Shown here: one piece after another, positions 54,713 to 63,151 of the stretch
Layout: every line of letters starts with the position of its first letter
Numbering within the stretch: position 1 is the stretch's first letter
From: Streptomyces shenzhenensis
GTDB lineage: Bacteria > Actinomycetota > Actinomycetes > Streptomycetales > Streptomycetaceae
DNA length: 64,000 nucleotides
Assembly (NCBI RefSeq): GCF_021462265.1
Contig: NZ_JAJONF010000023.1
Location: forward strand, 1 to 64,000
Direction of reading: 5' to 3'
Program-made: the position numbers and the translations under genes
The notes under the pieces: model-generated
What the model saw: only the letters and a program-made list of their open reading frames with translations
Database searches by the model: none
Told to the model about the DNA's origin: nothing

Positions 54713-55232
54713 GCCCGATGTTCGAGGACAAGCACTACCGATGCGAGTCGCCCGCCGCAGGATGACCGGAAAACCCTGCTCGTCCTCGACGCCGAGGATC
54801 ACACCCGCACACGGCCACCTGCCCACTGATCCGGTCCGCGTATGAAATGGGCCGACCCCCGCCGCACACCTGAGGCCATCGCATTCAGAAAGACAGCGCC
54901 GCGGACAGACAATCCGTCCGCCGCCATCTCGAAGAGCGCGGCACGCATTGCGACCAAGAAATGACCGGCTATGCCCTGGTGGGCAACGGCAGCATGTTTC
55001 GCAGTTCAGTCCAGCAGGCCAGGGCCTCCCGGTGGTTACGCGCAGTGGCCTCGGCCGCGTTGGCGAAGGCCGGTAACCAGGCGGCAATGCCAAACCACAC
55101 GTGCACCCGGGTGGGATACCCCCGATAACCGAACTGTCGGCCACACCGTGGGACGCGGCCGCTTCTACCTGACGTCGCGAACAACACCGCAGGAGCGGCG
55201 TCAGATTTTCGCTCATCCCAGAGGAAGGGAAC
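54713..55232. other. Intergenic region with possible gene remnants
   Basis: Minus-strand readings here (for example CAGVILGVEDEQGFPVILRR near 54770, and a 72-residue frame at 54969-55187) look more protein-like than random, but neither has a start, context or family I can name. They may be remains of a gene lost during rearrangement. The leader of the following serine hydrolase begins near 55200. Confidence 0.3.
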
Positions 55233-56266
55233 TTGTACCTCGTGACACTCAGCGCCAAGACCATCTCTCGCGTTACTGCCGCGGCAGTCGTGGCCGCCCT
55301 GACCGGCGTAGGACTTGCCATGCCCGCCGAGGCGGCCTCCACGAAGCAGGCGGCATCCGGCGCCGCGAGCCAGGCAGCGAGTACCTCGAAGCCGGGACAG
55401 GACACGCTACGGGAGAACGTGCAGACGATCCTCAAGACCGGGTCGGTCGGCGTCCTGGCTCAGTCGACCGGTCCGCGAGGGAGCAGTTACGCCACTGCCG
55501 GAACGGCCGACAGGACGACGGGGGTCGCCGTGCGCCCGGGCGACCGCTTCCGTGCCGGCAGCGTCACCAAGACGTTCGTCGCCACGGTGGTGCTGCAGCT
55601 CGTCGGCGAGGGCCGCCTGTCGCTGGACGACAGTGTCGAGCACTGGCTGCCAGGGGTGGTGTCCGGCAACGGCAACGACGGCAGCAGGATCACCGTACGG
55701 CAGTTGCTGCAGCACACCAGCGGGTTGTTCGACTACCTCTCCGACTTCCCCGAGATCAGCAGCGTGGACGGCTTCCAGGCCTACCGGCACACCACCTGGA
55801 AGCAGGAGCAGCTCGTGAAGATCGCGATGCGGCACAAGCCGAACTTCTCCCCCGGCGCCAAATCGGAGTACTCCAACACCAACTACATCCTCACCGGAAT
55901 GATCATCAAGAAGGCCACAGGACGCAGCTGGCAGCAGGAGGTAACGGCCCGCTTTCTGGGCGGCAGGCTGCTGCGTTCGGCGCAGCTGGCCGAAATGAAG
56001 ACGACCGTACGGGCTCCGGACCTGGACATTTTGGGGCCGGCGCCAGTTACGGCCTGGGTCTGATGCGGATACCCCTGCCCTGCGGGGGCGCGTACTACAG
56101 CCACGCGGGCGACCTCACCGGCTACCACACCCGCGACGCAAGCAGCGCCGACGGGCGACGCGTCGTAGTCGTGCACACAACCGGTGATGACGCGGCCGAC
56201 CTCTCCACCGAACAGGCACGGAACACCCTGATCGCCCAAGAACTCTGCGCCTCCAACCGGAAGTAG
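55233..56266 (+). pseudogene. Serine DD-hydrolase with internal deletion and frameshift
   Basis: A signal peptide and the first catalytic half are present: GSVTKTFV (SxxK), RQLLQHTSGLFDYL and SEYSNTNY. At EVTARFLGGRLLRSAQL the sequence jumps from mid-domain directly to a segment that normally lies some 100 residues later, indicating an in-frame deletion. Near 56028-56036 the frame then shifts. The frame from the original start ends at 56063, while the proper end (GASYGLGLMRI, then HAGDLTGYHT, the KTG-equivalent box) continues in another frame to 56266. It is related to the intact gene at 50751. Probably inactive. Confidence 0.82.
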
Positions 56267-56603
56267 CAGCAGGCTCGAAACCGTCCGGCTGCGCGGCTGG
56301 AACCAGAATGTCGCAAGCCGCGCAGCCGGGACAGACTGCGCAGCGGTTGCTCTCCAGGCCGGACGCGAAGACTGCGGCCCTCAGCTGGTGACCTGCGGAC
56401 GCGCGGGGTTGCGGTAGTGGACGGTGCTGTGGGCACAGTGCCCGGTGAGCAGGTCCTGCAGTTCGCCGACGGCGGCCTTCACGAGGTGTCCGCCGCGAGC
56501 GGCGTGCAGGGGTTCCAGGACGAAGGCGATGTGGGTGGAGTTTTCGGTGACGCGGGTGCGGTGGCAGCATCTCGACTGCGTACCCCCGGGCATCGACCCC
56601 GCC
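56267..56603. other. Spacer with a possible minus-strand fragment
   Basis: A minus-strand frame at 56381-56593 contains HIAFVLEPLHAARGGHLVKAAVGELQDLL, which looks like the end of a real protein cut at its 5' side next to the Rhs fragment. I cannot name a family. No complete gene is present. Confidence 0.3.
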
Positions 56604-57579
56604 TCAAGGCGTCACAGAAGAAATGCCGTCGGCCGTTCCATCGCTGCACCAGGCGGAGGCGGTAGGGGTCTCGGCCAAGTCGGCAAAGAAGCCGTACGTC
56701 CACGGGTTGCGGGTGGCGGCGAACAGGCCAGGCTTGGAGGTGACCTTGTCAACGTGCGGGACGTTCTTGACGGTGCCGTCCGAGGCGGTGACCTGCTGGA
56801 CGCCCCAGGTGAGCTGGAGCGTGACGCCCATGTTGCCCGGGGTGAAGTCACCGTTGTTGTAGCCGTTGTCCTGGTCGGCTCCTCGGGTTTGACGATGCTG
56901 CCGTCCGGAAGGGTGAGGGTGACGGACAGCCATTGGACGTCCGGGCCGTGACCATTGCGGTTGCCGTACTGGGTCAGACCCCAGTAGGTCTGGCCGGTGA
57001 CCGGATCGGTGTTCTGGTCCTGGAAGAAGTACCGCGTGCCCGACTTCTCCGTCAGCATGAAGCCGGAGGTGCCGTACCCGGACGCCGGCGCGGACAGGAC
57101 GGCGTAGTCGCCGGCCGGTGGGCTGTAGGTGCCGTCGCCGTTCGCGCCGAACCGTTTCTGTCGGCCGTCGGCCAGGGTGATCACGACGTTGCCGGAACCG
57201 TCCGCGTCCTCGGTGGCGCGCATGTCCAGCAATGACGACCAGCCCGCGCCGAACGCCTTGAAGACGCCGGGGTCGAGGCTGTTGTAGGTGCGCTGGACGC
57301 TGAGCGTCGGGCCGTCGGACGGGCCAGGGATGGTCGCGTCGGTGGTCTGCGTCGAGTAGTCGCCGAGTTGCGGGTCGACACCCTTGACGGTCGCGTCGTA
57401 CGGGGCCGCGCCGAGGTGCGCGGTGACCAGCGGCTGGCGCGCGGCCGGGATGGTGAAGTAGTCGGGCGCGGACCACAGCGAGGCGGCGTTGCCGTCCCTG
57501 ACCTGGGCGGTCCAGTAGAACGTCCTGCCGTAGGCGAGCTTGCCGGCCGGGACGGTCCACAGCGGCGTGGTCAGCGAAC
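56604..57579 (-). pseudogene. Rhs/YD-repeat protein N-terminal part, frameshifted and truncated
   Basis: Read from the junction at about 57580, the product has TTPLWTVPAGKLAYGRTFYWTAQVRDG (fibronectin-like), then the region typical of Rhs N-termini (DYSTQTTDA, SVQRTYNSLD, FGAGWSSLLDMR, VVITLADGRQKRFG). At about 56880 the frame shifts after LPDGSIVKPEEP. The other frame carries on with DNGYNNGDFTPGNMGVTLQL and YGFFADLAETPTASAW to a stop at 56604. It has the same orientation as the Rhs toxin tip at 43-44 kb, and the YD repeats between are absent. It is plausibly the other end of one former gene. Confidence 0.78.
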
Positions 57580-57583
57580 CCAC

Positions 57584-58078
57584 GTCTCCGGCAGCACCCG
57601 CGACGGCGGGTTCTGGTCCTCCGGTGAGTCGGGTTCCTATGTCGCGCTGGCCGCCCCGGCAGTGGACATCTTCTCCACGCGGAACAGCGGCGGCTACCTC
57701 ACCAAGGACGGAACCAGCTATTCCGCTCCCTATGTGTCCGCCGCTGCCGCCCTGCTGCGCGCCGCCCACCCGTCGGAAAGCGCCGGGCAGATCATCTCCC
57801 GGCTCATCGGCACCGCCGACCGCCCCGGCGGGGGTTCCGGCCGTGACGACCGCTTCGGCTACGGCATCGTCGATCCCCTCAAGGCCCTGGGCGCACCGGT
57901 TCCGGCGGCCACCGCGAATCCGCTGCTCACCGCCGCCGGGGACGGCACCCCGAAGGCGGCCGGCGCGACGGGCGGCACTTCCGGCGTGACCGTCGCGGTG
58001 ATCAGCGCCGTGGCGGTCGTGGCCGCCGCCGGGGCGGGCGGCCTCCTCGTCCGCCGCCGCTTCCGTCGTCGTACGTGA
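57584..58078 (+). pseudogene. Type VII secretion mycosin (S8 protease), 3' fragment
   Basis: The sequence enters mid-protein (VSGSTRDGGFW) and continues with SGSYVALAAPAVDIFST and the catalytic serine segment DGTSYSAPYVSAAAALL, then GRDDRFGYGIVDPLKAL, a transmembrane helix and an arginine tail. This is the C-terminal part of a MycP-type subtilase that works with ESX/type VII secretion. The signal peptide and the catalytic Asp and His are missing, cut at the Rhs junction. No other ESX genes lie within the window, apart possibly from the next gene. Confidence 0.8.
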
Positions 58079-58119
58079 TCCCCAGGTCCCACGCGATCCC
58101 CAGGAGGAACCCGATCAGC

Positions 58120-58683
58120 ATGCGGCTCCCGGCTCCCACCGCACGCCTTCTCCGCCGCTTCGCCACTCTGGCGCGCGGCCACCCGGTCATCGCGGCGGCC
58201 ACGGCCGCCGTCCTCGTGGCGGTCCTGTCGCTCACCGTGCTGCTCGCCGGAGACCGGAGCGCCCGGCCCCGGGCCGCCAACGTCTCCCGCAACTTCCGGG
58301 CCTGCCTGCTCGTCTCGCCCGCGGGCGCCACGGACACCCGGCTCAGCCAGGCGTCCTGGCAGGGCATGCAGGACGCGGCGCGCTCCGGCGGGGTCAACGC
58401 CCAGCGTTTCCCGACCCCCACCATCGACGCCAAGGCCGCGCTGCCGTACTTCAACGGCGCCGTGCAGCACCACTGCGAGCTCATCGTCACCGTCGGCACC
58501 GGCATGAGACCCGCGACCGAGGCCGCGGCACGCGCCAACCCGCACCAGGAGTTCGTGATCGTCGGCGCCGGCTCGGCACGCCCGCACATCTCGGCCATCA
58601 CCGCGCCCGACGACCCCGCGAAGGAACAGGCCGGGAAGGAACTGGCCGACAGGGTCAGCGCGTTCATCACGGCCCGGAGCTGA
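58120..58683 (+). CDS. BMP/periplasmic-binding-like membrane-anchored protein
   Basis: This 187-residue protein has a basic N-terminus and one membrane helix (about 25-48), and then a half-size alpha/beta domain resembling BMP-type substrate-binding proteins (CLLVSPAGATDTRLSQASWQGMQDAA, then ELIVTVGTG and FVIVGAG). Similar proteins stand next to mycosin genes in Streptomyces type VII loci, as I recall. It starts 41 bp after the mycosin fragment, with AGGAGGA upstream. The role is unknown. Confidence 0.7.
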   Translation: MRLPAPTARLLRRFATLARGHPVIAAATAAVLVAVLSLTVLLAGDRSARPRAANVSRNFRACLLVSPAGATDTRLSQASWQGMQDAARSGGVNAQRFPTPTIDAKAALPYFNGAVQHHCELIVTVGTGMRPATEAAARANPHQEFVIVGAGSARPHISAITAPDDPAKEQAGKELADRVSAFITARS

Positions 58684-59137
58684 CGGCCCGGAGCCGGTCC
58701 GGCGACGCGCCGGAGCCGGCCCGGCGGCGCCGTCCGTGCGCCGGGGCGGAGTGATGTGGCCGCCGGTCCGTGGGATCGGTGGTCTTCAGACCCGCGGGCC
58801 GAAGGGCCGGAACCGTGCCCGGCGGCAGCACCGCGGCCAACGCCGCACCCGGGCGGCGGACGGCGGACGGCGGACCGGATCAGCACGTCCGGGCCGCCGT
58901 CTCGAAGGCGGCCCGGGGCCGGAACCCGGGCTTCGGCACAGGCCCGTTCGAGTACGCCGCGTCGGCCGGTGCCGCGCGGCAGGCTGATCAGCGGGCGGTC
59001 GCGGAGCCGGGCAGCCGCCGACGCGCCCTGCCAAACGCCACGTGACGCACCGCCGTCCCACGCGACCAGCCCGGGACACCCCCGGACCGGTCACGCCGTA
59101 CGCACCACGGCCCCGCGGGGTACCCGACCGGTTGGCG
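58684..59137. other. Intergenic region without recognised gene
   Basis: Plus-strand frames between about 58740 and 59045 are open but rich in Arg/Ala/Gly, with no start context or family. I regard the region as noncoding or decayed. Confidence 0.4.
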
Positions 59138-59410
59138 TCAGCTCGTCGCGACGGTCGGCTCGGCGGCCGGCTTGGGCTCCGGCTGCACGGTGGCCGCGGC
59201 CGGCTCCGCCGCCATCTGCACCGACGTCGGCTCCACCGGCGCCGCCGCCACCGTGTCGTCGGCCTTCATGGCCTTCGCCTCGCTCTTGAGGATGCGCATC
59301 GACTTGCCCAGGGCACGGGCGGTGTCGGGCAGTTTCCGGGAACCGAAGAGCACGATGAAGACGATCGCGACGACCAGCAGGTGCCAGGGTTCGAGTCCGT
59401 TGCGGAGCAT
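59138..59410 (-). CDS. tatA: Twin-arginine translocase subunit TatA
   Basis: This 90-residue protein has the TatA design: a short N-terminal helix (EPWHLLVVAIVFIVLFG, about 7-23), the FGSRKLPD hinge, an amphipathic helix (ARALGKSMRILKSEAKAM) and an acidic, Pro/Ala-rich tail. It forms the pore of the Tat exporter. Streptomyces usually have one main tatA elsewhere, so this may be a second copy. It stands alone downstream of the Mg-ATPase gene. Confidence 0.92.
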   Translation of the reverse strand: MLRNGLEPWHLLVVAIVFIVLFGSRKLPDTARALGKSMRILKSEAKAMKADDTVAAAPVEPTSVQMAAEPAAATVQPEPKPAAEPTVATS

Positions 59411-59537
59411 GACCGCCCCTCCCTCTCTCACGTTTTTCCGTGCCGACGGAGGGTGCTTCACGCGCCCCGGCCCGGCAGTGACGATTGCTACGTTGCGCAA
59501 CTGTACAACCCACGGGGAAAGGTGGCCGTGACCGGCG

Positions 59538-62078
59538 CTACGACCGGCCCGGCCGCCACCGGTCATGGCGGGCCCGCACCGCCCGCAGCGCCAGGGCGTA
59601 CAGCCCGAGGACGGCGGCCAGCAGCGCGTGGTAGGCGGGCGGCAGCCCGGTCATGCCCAGGGCCGCGCCCACCGGGCCGGACGGGAGCAGCAGGCCGACG
59701 GCGGCGAGGGCGGCGGCGGCCCGGCCGACGGGCCCGGGGCGGGTGCCGCCGCGCAGCAGGAACATCACCAGGGCCTGGGTGAGCAGGTTCTCGGTGAACC
59801 AGGCGGAGTGGAAGACCGCCTGGTCGTCGAGGGCGTCGGGGCCGCGCAGGGCGAGCGCGAGAACGCCGAAGGTGGCGAGGTCGGCGATCGCGTTGAGCAT
59901 CCCGAAGCCGGTGATGAACCGCAGGAAGGCACGTGGCCGCAGCACGGTCGGGCGGCGCAGTGCCGCGGGGCCGGGGCGGTCGTACGCGAAGGCGAGCTGG
60001 GCGGCGTCGAAGCAGAGGTTCTGGGCGAGCACTTGGACCGGGAGCATCGGCAGGAAGGGCAGGAGCAGACCGGCGCAGAGCATCGCGATGACGTTGCCGA
60101 GGTTGGAGGAGAGGGTGACCCGTAGATACGCGGCGATGTTGGCGCTGCTGTGCCGGCCGGCGGTGACGGCGTGCCCGATCGCGCCGAGGTCCTTCTCGGC
60201 CAGCACCACGTCGGCGGTCTCCCGGGCGAGGTCCACGGCGGTGCGGGGCGCGATCCCGACGTCGGCCGCGCGCAGGGCCGGGATGTCGTTGACCCCGTCC
60301 CCGAGGAACCCGACGGTGTGACCGGCGGCGCGCAGCCCGGCGACGATCCGCGCCTTGTCCTCGGGGGTGCAGCGGGCGACGACGACGGACTCGCGAACCG
60401 GACCGGCGCCCTCCGGAGCCGGCCCGTCCGCCGAACGCGGCCCGTCCGCCGCCGTTCCCGCCTCGGCGGTCGGCAGTCCCAGGTCCCGGCAGGCCCGCAC
60501 GGCGGTGGCCGGGTGGTCGCCGGTCAGGATCCGGATCGAGACGCCGAGGTCGGCCAGGCCGCGCAGCGCCTCGGCGGCGCCGGGGGCGAGGGCGTCGCGG
60601 AAGGTGACCAGGCCGCGGAAGACGAGGCCGTGTTCGTCGGCGGCCGTGTAGGGGCGGGTGCGGGCCGGGAGCCGGGCGGTGGCCACGGCCAGCACGCGCA
60701 GCCCGGCCTCGGCCTCACCGGCGGCGAGGGCGAGGAGACGGCCGCGTTCGGCGGGGCCGAGGTCGCAGCGGCGCAGTACGTCCTCGGCGGCGCCCTTGGT
60801 GACGAGGACATGGGTGCCGAGGGTGCCGGCCACGACGGCGGTGGCGGCGCGCCGCTCGGGGTCGAAGGGGACGGCGCCGACGCCGTCGTACTCCTCCCCC
60901 ACCGGTCCGGCGGCCGTGAGCAGGGCTTCGTCGAGGGCGTCGGGGGCGGGCAGCTCGGCGAGTTGCAGGGTCCACCAGGCGCCGACGGCCGCCCAGCGCA
61001 GCACCTCGGGGTCGTCGGCGCCGTCGGGTCCGAGGGCGCGGTCGACGACGGGCCGGTCCTGGGTGAGGGTGCCGGTCTTGTCGATGCAGAGCACGTCGAC
61101 CGCGCCGAGGTCGTGCAGCGCGGGCAGCCGCCGTACGACGACCCGGTGGGCGCGGGCCAGCAGTGCGGCGCCCCGGGCCAGGCAGGTGGTGACGATCACC
61201 GGAAGCATCTCGGGGGTGAGCCCGACGGCCACCGCGACCGCGAAGGGCAGCGTCTCCAGTCCGCGGCCGCGCAGGGCGGCGTTGGCCATGAGGACCAGCG
61301 GCGGAGTGAGCAGCATGAACCGGATGAGCACCCAGGAGATGCCGTGCACGGACCGGTCGAAGGCGCTCGCCTCCCGCGGCGCGGCCGCGCCCTGCGCGAC
61401 GGCGAACCGGGTCCGCCGCCCCGTCTCCACGACCACCGCCGTGGCACTGCCCGAGGCGACCGCGCTGCCCTGGAAACAGAGGTACGGCTCCTGGAAGGGA
61501 CCGTCGGCGGCGCTCCCGGGGACGTCGACCGCCGTCTTGGCGACGGGCTCCGACTCGCCGGTGAGCACGGCCTGGTGCACGGTCAGCCCACGGGCGCGCA
61601 GCAGTCGTACGTCGGCCGGGACCAGGTCGCCGGGTCCGAGCCGGACGACGTCGCCGGGCACCAGTTCGGCGACCGGCACCTCCCGGGCTCGCGGCGGTGC
61701 GTCCTCGCCGCTGCGGCGCAGCACGGTCGCGGTGCCGGCGACGAGCGCGCGCAGACCGGCCAGGGCCCGGTCGGCCCGGTGTTCGCCGAGGGCGCGGAGC
61801 GCGGCGCTGACCGCCACCAGGGCGAGGATCACGACGGCCGTGCCCCAGGAGGCGACGAGGGCGGAGACCAGGCCGAGGGTGAGGAGGACGGCGGTGAAGG
61901 GGTCGCGCAGGGCGCGGGCGCAGCGCAGCGGCCAGGAGACGGTGTGCGGGCGGGGCGGGGTGTTCTCGCCGAGGTCGGTGAGGCGGGACGCGGCCTCGGC
62001 CTCGGTCAGCCCGCGCGGTCCGGTGTCCAGTCGGCGCAGCACCTGCAGCGAGGTGGCGGCCTCGCCGTCACAGCCCAT
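59538..62078 (-). CDS. P-type ATPase, magnesium-transporting (MgtA type)
   Basis: This 846-residue P3-type ATPase would import Mg2+. It has LTGESEP near 173, AVGLTPEMLP (typical of MgtA) near 285, the phosphorylation site DKTGTLTQD near 331, the hinge GDGVND near 593, and the C-terminal helix pattern QNLCFDAAQLAFAYD. The length is slightly under the family's 900 residues. Its ATG at 62078 overlaps the end of the ArsR-type regulator gene by 11 bases, indicating co-expression. The ion is inferred from family. Confidence 0.9.
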   Translation of the reverse strand: MGCDGEAATSLQVLRRLDTGPRGLTEAEAASRLTDLGENTPPRPHTVSWPLRCARALRDPFTAVLLTLGLVSALVASWGTAVVILALVAVSAALRALGEHRADRALAGLRALVAGTATVLRRSGEDAPPRAREVPVAELVPGDVVRLGPGDLVPADVRLLRARGLTVHQAVLTGESEPVAKTAVDVPGSAADGPFQEPYLCFQGSAVASGSATAVVVETGRRTRFAVAQGAAAPREASAFDRSVHGISWVLIRFMLLTPPLVLMANAALRGRGLETLPFAVAVAVGLTPEMLPVIVTTCLARGAALLARAHRVVVRRLPALHDLGAVDVLCIDKTGTLTQDRPVVDRALGPDGADDPEVLRWAAVGAWWTLQLAELPAPDALDEALLTAAGPVGEEYDGVGAVPFDPERRAATAVVAGTLGTHVLVTKGAAEDVLRRCDLGPAERGRLLALAAGEAEAGLRVLAVATARLPARTRPYTAADEHGLVFRGLVTFRDALAPGAAEALRGLADLGVSIRILTGDHPATAVRACRDLGLPTAEAGTAADGPRSADGPAPEGAGPVRESVVVARCTPEDKARIVAGLRAAGHTVGFLGDGVNDIPALRAADVGIAPRTAVDLARETADVVLAEKDLGAIGHAVTAGRHSSANIAAYLRVTLSSNLGNVIAMLCAGLLLPFLPMLPVQVLAQNLCFDAAQLAFAYDRPGPAALRRPTVLRPRAFLRFITGFGMLNAIADLATFGVLALALRGPDALDDQAVFHSAWFTENLLTQALVMFLLRGGTRPGPVGRAAAALAAVGLLLPSGPVGAALGMTGLPPAYHALLAAVLGLYALALRAVRARHDRWRPGRS

Positions 62079-62430
62079 GGAGCCGTCGGGGGGCCGGGAG
62101 CCCGGCGTCGGTGGTGCGTGCGGTGAGGCGGCCGACGAGCAGGCGTACCACGTCGACGACGTCGGGGTCGTCGACCAGGTACACCTGGCGGCGGCCCTCC
62201 CGGCGGGAGCGGACGAGGCCGGCGAGCTTCAGCTTGGTGAGGTGCTGGCTGACGGCGGGCAGCGCGCCGCCGACCCGCTCGGCGAGGCCCGTGACATCGC
62301 TCTCGCCCTGGGCCAGCGCCCAGACGATGTGCAGCCGGGCGGGCGAGGCGAGCAGCCCGAAGGCCGCGGCCGCCTCCGTGAGCACGTCCGCGGTGGGGTC
62401 CTCGCGGCCGCTGCCGGGCACCGTCGCCAC
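62068..62430 (-). CDS. ArsR-family winged-helix regulator
   Basis: This 120-residue repressor has a helix-turn-helix of ArsR type: LLASPARLHIVWAL, then ALPAVSQHLTKLKLAGLV and the wing RREGRRQVYLV. It contains no cysteine, and the usual metal-site histidine pattern near the C-terminus is not evident, so it may not sense metals in the classical way. The start is set at the GTG at 62430 because AGGAGG lies 9 bases upstream. A GTG at 62451 would place that site inside the coding region. It is in one operon with the Mg-type ATPase. Confidence 0.87.
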   Translation of the reverse strand: MATVPGSGREDPTADVLTEAAAAFGLLASPARLHIVWALAQGESDVTGLAERVGGALPAVSQHLTKLKLAGLVRSRREGRRQVYLVDDPDVVDVVRLLVGRLTARTTDAGLPAPRRLHGL

Positions 62431-62546
62431 CGTCGTGGTCCTCCTGTCCACCGCGGCGGGGGCCCGTCGCGGATCGGGTCGAAGCGGCCCGTCGCGGGCC
62501 GGAGGGACAGTTTAGGACGCGGGAACTTATCGGCCGCCGCGCAGGT

Positions 62547-62564
62547 TTCTACGGTGTTGTAGAA
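62547..62564. promoter_or_regulatory. Inverted repeat TTCTAC-N6-GTAGAA
   Basis: A perfect 6-6-6 dyad lies in the divergent space between the ArsR-type gene and terB, 49 bp before the latter. The short GTAG-type arms recall BlaI/CopY sites or an ArsR operator. Self-regulation by the adjacent ArsR protein is one possibility. Confidence 0.45.
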
Positions 62565-62612
62565 GTAATTTCCTGGCAAGCAGGTCTCGTACCGACCGAG
62601 GAGTGAGTGCGC

Positions 62613-63068
62613 ATGGCCCTGTGGGACCGCGTCAAGGAGTCCGCGACGCAGATGCAGACCCAGCTCGTTTCGAAGAAGAACGACCTGAAGAGCGGTGCGT
62701 TCCGCGACGCGAGCATGGCGATGTGCGCGCTCGTGGCCGCCGCCGACGGCACGATCGACCCGGCCGAGCGCCAGCGGGTCGCCCAGCTCATCTCGACCAA
62801 CGAGGTGCTGCAGAACTTCCCGGCGGACGACCTGCGCCGCCGCTTCGAGGAGAACCTGAACAAGCTGACCACCGACTTCGCCTTCGGCAAGGTGAGCGTG
62901 CTCCAGGAGGTCGCCAAGGCGAAGAAGAAGCCGGCCGAGGCGCGTGCCGTCATCCAGATCGGCATCGTGATCGGCGGCGCCGACGGCGACTTCGACAAGA
63001 CCGAGCAGGCCGTGGTCCGCGAGGCGTGCTACACCCTGGACCTGCCGCCGCACGAGTTCGACCTCTGA
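62613..63068 (+). CDS. TerB-family tellurite resistance protein
   Basis: This 151-residue cytoplasmic protein has the all-helical TerB fold with two acidic motifs, AAADGTIDPAERQRV near 47-61 and GGADGDFDKTEQAVVREA near 125-142, which bind metal in the family. The family is linked to tellurite resistance and stress responses in ter clusters, but no terD or terC gene is near. The ATG at 62613 is preceded by GAGGAGTGA; the GTG two codons earlier is possible. It is divergent from arsR-mgtA. Confidence 0.9.
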   Translation: MALWDRVKESATQMQTQLVSKKNDLKSGAFRDASMAMCALVAAADGTIDPAERQRVAQLISTNEVLQNFPADDLRRRFEENLNKLTTDFAFGKVSVLQEVAKAKKKPAEARAVIQIGIVIGGADGDFDKTEQAVVREACYTLDLPPHEFDL

Positions 63069-63151
63069 CCGGAGCGGGAGCCGGGGCCGGCGGGAGCGGG
63101 GGCTGAGACGGCTCACCCCCGCCGGCCCGTGGCCCGGCCGAGCGGGACTGC

